DNA from: JACSRF01 sp964504445
Lineage (GTDB): Bacteria; Chloroflexota; Anaerolineae; Promineifilales; Promineifilaceae
Assembly: GCA_964504445.1 (NCBI GenBank)
Contig: CAZDEO010000007.1
Coordinates: 1-64,000, forward strand
Direction of reading: 5' to 3'
DNA length: 64,000 nucleotides
The translations under genes and the position numbers were made by a program. Below the pieces are notes generated by a model, which saw nothing but the letters and a program-made list of their open reading frames with translations, did no database searches and had not been told where the DNA came from. How positions within the stretch are numbered: position 1 is the stretch's first letter; the number at the start of each line of letters is the position of its first letter. Of this stretch, positions 34,611 through 42,911 are shown piece by piece.

Positions 34611-35234
34611 ATGTTCATCACTTTTGAAGGCCCAGAGGGCAGCGGGAAAACCAGTCAAATTCAACTGCTGGTCAAATTTTTGCAAGAGCGGGGCTATCGG
34701 GTGCTCACCACGCGTGAGCCTGGCGGGACGCGCATTGGTGACCAGATTCGTGCCTGCCTGCATGATGTGACCAATACCGAAATGACGCCGGTGGCGGAAG
34801 TGCTGCTCTACGCGGCGTCACGGGCGCAGCTGGTGCGCGAAGTCATTCAACCAGCGCTGGTGGCCGGACAAATGGTGTTGTGTGACCGGTTTTATGACAG
34901 TACGATGGCTTACCAGGGATACGGCCGTACGCTTGACCGTGACGCTTTACGCCAAATCACCCGATTTGCCACGGGCGGGTTAAAGCCAGATCTGACAATT
35001 TTGCTGGACATAGACGTGGAGCGAGGGCTGGCCCGCCGGGTGGCCAATGCCGCAGAAATGAACCGGCTAGATTTGGAGCAGGTTAGTTTTCACCAGCGGG
35101 TGCGCCAGGGGTACCATGCCCTGGTTCAGCAAGACCCCACCCGTTGGCTGGTGGTTGATGCTGACCGCCCTGTTGACGTTGTGCAGGCTGAACTGCGCCG
35201 TCTGGTTGCTACGCGGTTAACAAAGGTTAGTTAA
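34611..35234 (+). CDS. tmk: Thymidylate kinase
   Basis: A 207-residue kinase converting dTMP to dTDP. P-loop GPEGSGKT (residues 7-14), TREPGGTRIGDQIR and the DRF motif (CDRFYDSTMAYQGYGR, residues 91-106) are all present. No Shine-Dalgarno sequence precedes ATG 34611, which is flanked by the right arm of an inverted repeat, so translation may depend on upstream coupling or a leaderless transcript. Confidence 0.96.
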   Translation: MFITFEGPEGSGKTSQIQLLVKFLQERGYRVLTTREPGGTRIGDQIRACLHDVTNTEMTPVAEVLLYAASRAQLVREVIQPALVAGQMVLCDRFYDSTMAYQGYGRTLDRDALRQITRFATGGLKPDLTILLDIDVERGLARRVANAAEMNRLDLEQVSFHQRVRQGYHALVQQDPTRWLVVDADRPVDVVQAELRRLVATRLTKVS

Positions 35235-35296
35235 CGTCCCGCAGGTTGTCGCTTACAGATGGGCGATCACGGTAACGGGCTTCCAGATTTCTGTCC

Positions 35297-35689
35297 TTAA
35301 AAATCATCAAAACCGCTACTGCCCATGCTGTCGGCCAATTCGGGCATGGACTGCTCAATGGATTCGGGTGATTCCCCTTTTTCTAAGCGATCAACAACTT
35401 CGTTAAAATCGTCGCCCATATCTTCGCCCATTTCCTGGCTCATTTTGCGCATAAACCGCCCCAAGGATTTGGGATCTTCTTCGTCAAGGCCCGCCAGGGC
35501 GCTGTCGTCCATCAGGTTGTCCAGGCGCGCATCTTCGGATTTGCCTACAGCAACGCGACCGATGCGCCGCCGCAGGTTTTGGCTGTGGCAGCGGGGGCAG
35601 GTGGGCACGGCCGTGTCATATTCGGCATACGTAAAGAATAGGCGTACCGGCTTTTGGCAATCTTGACAAATGTAGTTATAAGTAGGCAT
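35297..35689 (-). CDS. FmdB-type zinc-ribbon protein
   Basis: A 130-residue protein. The first 45 residues form a zinc ribbon, with CQDC and CPRC as the metal pairs in MPTYNYICQDCQK and VPTCPRCHSQNLRRRIG, as in FmdB/putative regulatory proteins. The rest is acidic and Met-rich (RFMRKMSQEMGEDMGDDF), probably a helical hairpin. Role unknown; FmdB was proposed to regulate formamidase but this is not general. Divergent from gmk, 85 nt between starts. Confidence 0.8.
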   Translation of the reverse strand: MPTYNYICQDCQKPVRLFFTYAEYDTAVPTCPRCHSQNLRRRIGRVAVGKSEDARLDNLMDDSALAGLDEEDPKSLGRFMRKMSQEMGEDMGDDFNEVVDRLEKGESPESIEQSMPELADSMGSSGFDDF

Positions 35690-35774
35690 ATGTGACGTTA
35701 CCCCTCAAGGTCAAAATAGTGGTCGAATAGTTCGCCATGAAATCATTATACTTTTCAGCTAAACAGGTGCAAAT

Positions 35775-36398
35775 GTGATTGATCAAAACCCCTATGAAAC
35801 CAGACGGTATCCTTTGCTCATCGTTATTTCTGGCCCCTCCGGCGTGGGCAAAGATACCATTGCCCGCGGTCTGATTGACCGTTCGCCAGACTCCTTCTAT
35901 TTTGTAGTGACAGCTACCACGCGCCCGCCACGAGCGGATGAAGTACACGGCCGTGACTACTTTTTCGTCTCCACCGATGAGTTTGCGCGCATGATTGAGG
36001 AAGATGAGTTGCTGGAATACGCCATTGTATACAACGATTACAAAGGCGTGCCTAAGCAACAAATTCGGGACGCATTAGCCAGTGGGCGGGACGTGGTTAT
36101 GCGCGTGGATGTGCAGGGGGCGGCCACCATTCGTAGGGCAATTCCCAATGCCGTTCTCATCTTTCTCATGGCGGAATCTGAAGGGGCTATGGTAAAGCGG
36201 TTGCGCGAGCGAAAATCTGAGACTGGCGAAGGGTTGCACCTGCGCATTGCCACGGCGCGCCAGGAAATGAAGCGACTAAGCGAGTTTGATTACAGGGTAA
36301 TCAATGCTGACAGCGCCCAGGAAAAGAGCGTGGAGAGCATTTTGGCCATCATGGAAGCGGAACGCTGTAAGGTGGAGCAAAAACCGGTAACGCTTTAG
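35775..36398 (+). CDS. gmk: Guanylate kinase
   Basis: A 207-residue enzyme converting GMP to GDP. The P-loop is SGPSGVGKDT (residues 19-28), followed by TRPPRADEVHGRDYFFVSTDEF (GMP-binding Arg and Tyr) and EYAIVYNDYKGVP. The lid and late RxxxA region are normal. GTG at 35775 is the only start giving the usual N-terminal length; AGGTG lies just upstream. Confidence 0.95.
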   Translation: MIDQNPYETRRYPLLIVISGPSGVGKDTIARGLIDRSPDSFYFVVTATTRPPRADEVHGRDYFFVSTDEFARMIEEDELLEYAIVYNDYKGVPKQQIRDALASGRDVVMRVDVQGAATIRRAIPNAVLIFLMAESEGAMVKRLRERKSETGEGLHLRIATARQEMKRLSEFDYRVINADSAQEKSVESILAIMEAERCKVEQKPVTL

Positions 36399-36421
36399 TC
36401 ACGCCATTGATGGGTTTCTGC

Positions 36422-39400
36422 TCATTGCCCACCGGCATAGAGCAGTTTGGTGAGGCTTTTGTTTTGCGCCACCCATAGTCCAACCAGACCAATACGCAGT
36501 TCGTAGAGAGTTTTGGCTTGCTCCGTAATTTCGCGCATGATGTCTCGTTCTACCAGGTTTTGCAAGGCCGCAGTGACCGCCCCGGGATCCAGGTGGATAT
36601 CATAGGGTTGCAAAGCGCGAATAATTTCTTCGGGGTGGAAAGGTTGGTCAGTATCCATAAGGTGGGCAACGGCCGTTAGCAAAGCACGCTCTGTGTAATC
36701 TGAACGCTGCCAAAGGTAAGCAAAATGTACCTCCCCCAGCCGCAGCATTTCATCCAACGCCGCGTTCACGTCCGACACGGTAATGTAACCCGTTTTTTGC
36801 GTATTGGCCCGCTTGACCAGGGTATAGCACACCAGCTGCAAAAAATAAGGGTGCCCGGCGGTGACGCGCAAAATCTTGTCCAGGGCTAAATCATCATAAA
36901 GCAGGTGGGGGGCAACCGGTTCTGTAATCAGGCGGGTGGCTGATTCGGGGCTGAGATAGCCAATTTTTTGGTGGAGGGCGATGTTGAACAGCACCGACCA
37001 GTAATCGGCCCCCATTTCTTCCAGGCGCCGGGTGCCCACAAAGATAAAGCTCAGCCGATTGCTGTGCTGCATCAGGTGGCGCAGATAGGGGAAAATGGTG
37101 GTTGGTAAAATACCATCCTGCACTAAATTTTCAATGGCTTCGAATTCATCAAATACCAACACGAGTGTTGTGGGGGCAGGCAGCAAAGATTGCACGTGCG
37201 GTAGAAACTTGCGCTGAAATAAGCCTGTGGGGTCGGCTCGCCAAGCTTCCAGATCGGGTACTTTTACGTCAATGTCGCGGCTGAACAAAGCATCGGCAAT
37301 TAGCCAGGCCAGGTCATTGAGCAGGGCCGGCATACCAGGGTTCACACCCAAAGATTGGCAATCAATGTAAACAGGTAGCAAATTAGGTGGCAGGTGCTGT
37401 TCCAACTGCAATAGGGCTGAGGTTTTGCCGGTACGCCGCTGGCCTACCAGGATGAGTACATTGCGTTGGGCTTGCTCGCCGACGTTTTCGGCCACAAAAT
37501 CGAAAAGTTCTTGTCTTCCAAAAAAGAGCGGGCTGTCGCGCCGTAGTGGCGAGCCGGGGATGTAGGGGTTCGCAATGGGTTTGAAGTCGCGAACTGGGGA
37601 AAGGATGTGTACCATGTCGCCAAAGGCGGTCACTTTGTCGTGTTGGTTGCGGTCGTTGTAGGTGAGGGTAAGGGCAATGCGAAAGCGGTCGGTGACCTGG
37701 GGTTCAATGTCGAAGCTGGCCTGCCGCACGCGCCCTGGCGGAATGAGGGGGATGACCTGGGGGGGACTATGAACAAGGTAGGACGGCCGTTCCTCAAGTA
37801 AGGCCAACACTTGTTCGGCCGCAGCGCGCCCGTTGTTATGAATTTCTATGGCAACGTGGGAACGGCCGTTGGGCACCAAGCGCTTTGTCTTCAACGTTAC
37901 CACCAGTTCGGCTCGCCCGCGCAACTCTTCTACTTTTGCCACAATCAGGCCCATCCAGCGACGCGCCACGACCTGAACCAGGGTTTTGTCGATGCGCTCT
38001 GGATATTCGGGCAACTGCTCCTCCAGTGCGGCCAACTGCGAACCGGCCTCATTTAAATAAACCAGCCGGTCTTCTGCTGTTTCTACTCGCTCACTATCCC
38101 GCAAATTTGTTAGCACCGGCAGCAGCAGGTCCAGCGTCGGTGACCAGTACTCCGTCTCATCTAGCAAGCGCAGCAATTCGACCAGTTGGGGATGCAGCAG
38201 CGTCAATTCCGTAATGGATGGCGCTTCCAGCAAGCCTTGCCCGGCTCTAAACATCATGCGCCAGCAGGTCAGGCAGTGCCAATCCAGGTTTTGTTGTTCA
38301 ATCTCGTCAAGGGCGCTATTTAAGATGGACAAGGCAGCATGGGGACGATCGCCCAGGAGGAAAAGGCCGTCAGCCAGGCTGGTAATGAGTCTGTCTCCGC
38401 TTTGGCGAGCCTGGCTGGTAAGGTATAGTAAAAATTCCGGAGAACCTCCGGTATAGGTGTAGCGGTTTTCCAGCAGGAGCAGGGTATGGGTGGGGTGCTG
38501 GCGCAGGCGGCGATGAAAGCGCCGGGCGCGGGCGGGGGCAGATTGGGCCTGGCGAATGAGGACAACGGCCGTTACTGCGGCCAAGAGAGACAACCCCACC
38601 AGCAGCATTTGTGCGGAAGTAAAGAAAGGCGTCACCATCAACGGGCGCGGACCGGGGGGAGGTGTCAGGTAACCACTGTGAAAACCATCGACAAAGAAAT
38701 AGCGATAAGCCACGCCCTCCCCCGTTATGATAGGGTTGGGAATGAGAAAGGGAACCTGCCCATTGCCCGTGCTTACCTGCCGCTGGCTCTGGGAAACCCA
38801 CTCTCCGGTGTTGGGATCGAACATTTGCAACTCCACCGTGACGGCATCACCCTCTACATCCCGCACGGCCACGTTCAGATTATACTGACCAGGCTGGACG
38901 TCGGTTGTAGGATTGGTTAGCAGCGGTGGGCGATTTTCCTGGGCGCGAAACAATTGCGCCAGGCCATTATCGGTAATCACGACCAAGTCTGTCTTTTGTC
39001 CGGTGTCTTGCTGAAGCGTTACCAGGCCAAAGGCGCTGCTGCTGAGAGCTAGTTCGTCTATCAATTCGGGCGCCTGGGAGAATAACAGGATGCTCCGGTC
39101 ACGGTTTGCCACGGCAATTTCAGCCAGAGAATCACCATCTACGTCGCCCCATTGGATGCCGGTCACCTCGCCTACGCCGTGAATACGCCACGCAATGTGT
39201 GGACGGCCGTTTTCTATCTGCAAGTTCAGCAGTGTGCCGGCCTCTGTGGCAATGAGTAAGGCTTCCTTTGCTCCTGAGGTCTCATCATCAGGTGGCAAAC
39301 TGATGGCGTGGCTAAAAACCGGTATGCCATCTAGCGCTACTGGCCAGGGGGGCAACAGCACACCACGCCAATTTAATCCGTAGGCGTGGCTATCGGCCAC

Positions 39401-41380
39401 CAGCACCAATAAGCGTGCGGTCAACTCTACCGCATTGCCAACCCGCGGAAGCACATAAATGTCGATGATCGGCTGGTTGTAGGTTGCAATGGATTGAGGC
39501 CCTTCGTCGCTTGCGCGAAATTTGAAAAGCTCAGTGTCATTCGCTACCAGCAATTCAGGCAGATCGGGGGTCAAGGGGTTGGCGTCCGGCAAAATGCGTA
39601 AGTGGCGTACGGGGCCGCTTATTTGGTAATCGGCGAGGCGTGCGCCTAAAGCGGAAAAAACGGTTATGTTGCCTGCGGCTGTGCCTACCACAATTTCCGG
39701 TTCGCCCCGCCCATTGACGTCACCCACCAGCAGGCTGGTGACAGGGGAGGGCAGCTCCTCGGCCCAGGCCTGCTCACCATTTTCCTGGCGCACTTCCAGG
39801 ATACTTATAGGCGCGCCGATGCCATCGCCCAGGATGCGCGCCAGCACGATTCGCGGCTCGGCATTGTTGGAGGATGACAGGGTTGCCAGGTGGGCGATTT
39901 CACCACCGGGGGCAATGCGCAGGTAGAGAGATCCTTCGTTGTCGAAGCGGTGCAGACGGCCGTCATCATCCCCAACCAGCAGTTCATCTACACCGTCCTG
40001 ATCGAAGTCCAAGACAAGATGAGAAAGCGGCACGGCACGCAGCACCCGGGACCATTCCAGGGCAATTTCACTGGCGCCAACCCCCAGACCCAACAGCGCC
40101 AGATCCGGGAATTGTACCAGCAACAGTTCGCTTAGCTGATCCTGGTTGATGTCTACTAAGCGGGCCAGGCCCGTTTCGTCAACACTGGTGAAGGTTTGCA
40201 AGATACGGCCGTCTTCACCCAACAGCATCAGGTCAGTGGGGCCGGGCTGGTCGGGCTGGGGGCCAATAATGGCGGCCATCATCGGCCAGTTTTCGCCCAA
40301 GAGTGCGGCCCCGGCAGATAACGAAACGATGCGCCGGTTGGCTTCCTGATCAAGGTGGGTGGTGAGACGGCGGCGGCCTAATCCATCAAAAACGATAACG
40401 CTACCACTGTTGGTGCCCACCGCCAGGCCAGGGCCATCGGGGAGGGGGACAATAGTCAGGGCAGAGACGGGGCGGTTAACGGTGCGTGGCCAAATGCGCT
40501 GCCCGGTTGCGCTGTAGAGGTTGACGTTGCCCAGGCTGGTGCCCACGGCGATGCTGGGGGGGCTGTTTTCGGTTATTTGAAAAGGCTGGAGGGCGGTGAT
40601 ACGGCCGTCAACAGGCCGCTCCCAACGAGCCTGTCCGTCACCCTGCACCCACGCCAACCGGCTAAAGCGGCTGCTGGGGTTAAAGTAGCCAACTAATGCC
40701 TCCTGACGGCCGTTGCCGTCAAAATCATCTACTACCAGGTGCGGGGTGGCATCAATGGTCGGGTTATTATTACGAATGTGCCGCCACAAACGGTTACCAT
40801 CAGCGCCATAAAGCTGAAGCTGCCCGGAACGGAGCAGTAGGAGAATTTCTTCGTAGCCGTCACCATTGTAATCAAAGGGAGCTATTGTAACCGGCGCGGC
40901 GGTGTACTGAGATTGCCACTCCGCTAGAGCGGCGCTGCCCCCACCGGTAAGGAGTGTTGGTGGCGGCGCGGCTGCTTCCAGGGGCACCCGCCAGAGTAAC
41001 GCCCCCCCAGCATTAAAGAATAGCAGTTCGTTTGCCAGGGCAACGGCAATTTCATGTCCTACCTGCATTACGTCGCTGCTATTGACCACCGTTATGGCCC
41101 GCACGGGTGCGCCGACTTCGTAACTCCACAAGAGGTCCCCATTGGCGTCAATGAGGTCAATACGGCCGTTTTCGGCAGCGACTACCAGTTCAGCCACACC
41201 GTCATTGTTTACGTCTGCCAGAAACAGGTGCTGCAGTCGCCCTGAAGTGGCGTAATTCCAGTAGTCAGCTGTTTGCTCCTGGGCCTGGGTGGGAAACGGC
41301 CGTAGCAACCCTAACGCCAGCAACACAAATAGCGTCACCCCCCTGACGATTCGCCTGACCCCTGCACACTTCTTTGCCAT
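36422..41380 (-). CDS. Transmembrane STAND ATPase with extracellular beta-propeller
   Basis: A 1652-residue protein. An N-terminal signal segment (GVTLFVLLALGLL) leads to about 850 residues of FG-GAP/VCBS-like blades with Ca-binding DVNNDG, DFDGNG, DINQDQ, DVNGRGE and DVDGDS loops, forming one or two beta-propellers outside. One membrane span lies near 910-935 (MLLVGLSLLAAVTAVVLI). Inside follow a helical, TPR-like region (about 940-1170), a CARDB-like beta sandwich (about 1180-1270), an AAA/STAND ATPase (Walker A GQRRTGKTS near 1313, Walker B LVFDEFEAI near 1412) and a winged-helix end. It may carry a surface signal to a cytoplasmic NTPase switch. It starts 23 nt after the soluble STAND gene. 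The start at 41380 is set by the signal peptide. Confidence 0.85.
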   Translation of the reverse strand: MAKKCAGVRRIVRGVTLFVLLALGLLRPFPTQAQEQTADYWNYATSGRLQHLFLADVNNDGVAELVVAAENGRIDLIDANGDLLWSYEVGAPVRAITVVNSSDVMQVGHEIAVALANELLFFNAGGALLWRVPLEAAAPPPTLLTGGGSAALAEWQSQYTAAPVTIAPFDYNGDGYEEILLLLRSGQLQLYGADGNRLWRHIRNNNPTIDATPHLVVDDFDGNGRQEALVGYFNPSSRFSRLAWVQGDGQARWERPVDGRITALQPFQITENSPPSIAVGTSLGNVNLYSATGQRIWPRTVNRPVSALTIVPLPDGPGLAVGTNSGSVIVFDGLGRRRLTTHLDQEANRRIVSLSAGAALLGENWPMMAAIIGPQPDQPGPTDLMLLGEDGRILQTFTSVDETGLARLVDINQDQLSELLLVQFPDLALLGLGVGASEIALEWSRVLRAVPLSHLVLDFDQDGVDELLVGDDDGRLHRFDNEGSLYLRIAPGGEIAHLATLSSSNNAEPRIVLARILGDGIGAPISILEVRQENGEQAWAEELPSPVTSLLVGDVNGRGEPEIVVGTAAGNITVFSALGARLADYQISGPVRHLRILPDANPLTPDLPELLVANDTELFKFRASDEGPQSIATYNQPIIDIYVLPRVGNAVELTARLLVLVADSHAYGLNWRGVLLPPWPVALDGIPVFSHAISLPPDDETSGAKEALLIATEAGTLLNLQIENGRPHIAWRIHGVGEVTGIQWGDVDGDSLAEIAVANRDRSILLFSQAPELIDELALSSSAFGLVTLQQDTGQKTDLVVITDNGLAQLFRAQENRPPLLTNPTTDVQPGQYNLNVAVRDVEGDAVTVELQMFDPNTGEWVSQSQRQVSTGNGQVPFLIPNPIITGEGVAYRYFFVDGFHSGYLTPPPGPRPLMVTPFFTSAQMLLVGLSLLAAVTAVVLIRQAQSAPARARRFHRRLRQHPTHTLLLLENRYTYTGGSPEFLLYLTSQARQSGDRLITSLADGLFLLGDRPHAALSILNSALDEIEQQNLDWHCLTCWRMMFRAGQGLLEAPSITELTLLHPQLVELLRLLDETEYWSPTLDLLLPVLTNLRDSERVETAEDRLVYLNEAGSQLAALEEQLPEYPERIDKTLVQVVARRWMGLIVAKVEELRGRAELVVTLKTKRLVPNGRSHVAIEIHNNGRAAAEQVLALLEERPSYLVHSPPQVIPLIPPGRVRQASFDIEPQVTDRFRIALTLTYNDRNQHDKVTAFGDMVHILSPVRDFKPIANPYIPGSPLRRDSPLFFGRQELFDFVAENVGEQAQRNVLILVGQRRTGKTSALLQLEQHLPPNLLPVYIDCQSLGVNPGMPALLNDLAWLIADALFSRDIDVKVPDLEAWRADPTGLFQRKFLPHVQSLLPAPTTLVLVFDEFEAIENLVQDGILPTTIFPYLRHLMQHSNRLSFIFVGTRRLEEMGADYWSVLFNIALHQKIGYLSPESATRLITEPVAPHLLYDDLALDKILRVTAGHPYFLQLVCYTLVKRANTQKTGYITVSDVNAALDEMLRLGEVHFAYLWQRSDYTERALLTAVAHLMDTDQPFHPEEIIRALQPYDIHLDPGAVTAALQNLVERDIMREITEQAKTLYELRIGLVGLWVAQNKSLTKLLYAGGQ

Positions 41381-41403
41381 TTTCTGCGCGTCTGCCACCC
41401 CGC

Positions 41404-42717
41404 TCAATCTGGCGGGCGCAGCGCGTACCCCACGCCTCGCTCGCTGACAATCCAACCGCTAAAGGGTTCTATGGCACGGCGCAGCCGCTTAATGAGCGTT
41501 TTCAAGCGGTCCGGATCATCAACCAACACATCCCCCCACACCGCCAGCTCCAAATCGTCGCCATGGACAACCTGACCCTCATGCTCGCACAGCTTCACCA
41601 AAATGCTGAACTGAGAGGTTGTCAGATTTAGCTCTTGCCCATTTCCCCACACCTGGTGCCGCTGCTGGTCGATGACAAAAGGGCCAGCCTGGATAAGACC
41701 TTCCACCTTTTGACGGCGCACAAAACGGCGCAAAATCTCGCTGGTGTAATAGTATTTACCATCCATGTAGGCCAGCAGACACTGCTGCTCTAACATGCGC
41801 AGGCTGTCAATGGGGCCGTCCGCTATCGCCAGCGTATACTGCTCTTCCCCGCTCAGGTTTTGCCACAAATAGCTTAAATGAGATCCGGCTTCCACTTCAA
41901 TAGGGTCATCCAACCGGGCCAGCTCTTCTTCCGTCTGCAAAGGGTTGCCTTCAGCCAGAGTTTGGTAAGCATGGTAGCCAGCAACGTGCAAAAAGAAGGG
42001 ATGCGGGCCAACCAAAAAGAGCAAATGCTGCAGCAAACTTTCAGGGAAGGTAGTATTGGTGGACATGAGGCGATGTTGGAGAAGAGCACGGCCGTTTTCC
42101 TCTGAAAACAGCCCCAGCGGCAAGGTGACAAAAATATTGAAGAAGGGGGAACTAAGAATCTCTTCCTCAGCGGTGATGGCGAACAACGGCCGTTGACTGG
42201 CTGTCAGATACGCCAGACCATACTTCGTCGTCAGCCCCCGCAGCCGCGCAAAGAAATACGGGGTCAGGTGCTCATTAGCTGCCAGCAGTTCAAACTCATC
42301 CAGCAACAACACCACCGCCACCCGTTTGCGCCCGATCTGGCTCAGCACGCGATCCAGGGCACGATACGTTCCCGGCGGTTCTTCACTACGCACATCCAGC
42401 CCGGCATCGTGGGCCGCCTCCAGCAGCCCCAGCAGCAGCGTTTCATACACCTCTTCCGGCGGCGCCCCCCCTAACTCCTGGCAGTCCACCAGCACAAAAA
42501 GGGCATGAGGCGGATCTAGCTGCAGCGACGCCCGCACTTCAGACCGCGTCAGGTGAATGAGCAACGAGCTTTTACCAATGCGGCGGGGACCAATGAGAGA
42601 AACGCTCTGCCCATTGCGCAGCAAGCCCAAAATCTGGGCTGTTTCGCTTTCCCGGTTGTAAAAATTTTCCGCCCGCCGGATGGCGCCACGGTGAAAGAAG
42701 GGGTTGTTCATGCTCAT
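41404..42717 (-). CDS. Soluble STAND ATPase with OmpR-type winged helix
   Basis: A 437-residue protein. AAA/STAND core: FYNRESETAQILGLLRNG, Walker A IGPRRIGKSS (residues 42-51), Walker B VVLLLDEFELLAAN and a GPHPFFLHVAGY sensor region. Residues about 335-437 form an OmpR/PhoB-type DNA-binding domain: GNGQELNLTTSQFSILVKLCEHEGQVV and LIKRLRRAIEPFSGWIVSERGVGYAL. It is thus a probable ATP-switched transcription factor. It heads a two-gene operon with the membrane STAND protein. No Shine-Dalgarno sequence is visible before 42717; ATG 42711 is an alternative. Confidence 0.85.
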   Translation of the reverse strand: MSMNNPFFHRGAIRRAENFYNRESETAQILGLLRNGQSVSLIGPRRIGKSSLLIHLTRSEVRASLQLDPPHALFVLVDCQELGGAPPEEVYETLLLGLLEAAHDAGLDVRSEEPPGTYRALDRVLSQIGRKRVAVVLLLDEFELLAANEHLTPYFFARLRGLTTKYGLAYLTASQRPLFAITAEEEILSSPFFNIFVTLPLGLFSEENGRALLQHRLMSTNTTFPESLLQHLLFLVGPHPFFLHVAGYHAYQTLAEGNPLQTEEELARLDDPIEVEAGSHLSYLWQNLSGEEQYTLAIADGPIDSLRMLEQQCLLAYMDGKYYYTSEILRRFVRRQKVEGLIQAGPFVIDQQRHQVWGNGQELNLTTSQFSILVKLCEHEGQVVHGDDLELAVWGDVLVDDPDRLKTLIKRLRRAIEPFSGWIVSERGVGYALRPPD

Positions 42718-42731
42718 GCCATTATTGTAAC

Positions 42732-42766
42732 GAGAAACCGGGTTTTTTGAAAAAACCCAGCTTCTC
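42732..42766. terminator. Hairpin with GGGTTTTTT/AAAAAACCC core
   Basis: GAGAAACCGGGTTTTTT pairs with AAAAAACCCAGCTTCTC with two mismatches and a 1-2 nt loop. It lies between the helicase gene and the STAND operon and could end helicase transcripts. Similar hairpins are dispersed in many genomes; only one copy is here. Confidence 0.6.
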
Positions 42767-42911
42767 GCCAGCAGTTATATATGACAAGATGATAATGGAT
42801 GATTCCTCCTGGCACCCGTTCAGATGAAAGGGTGCCTAGAGATCAAGTACAAGCCAGCAAAACAGTAACCTAGACAAGATAAAACAATGCGAGACCAGAA
42901 AGAGTCACCCA

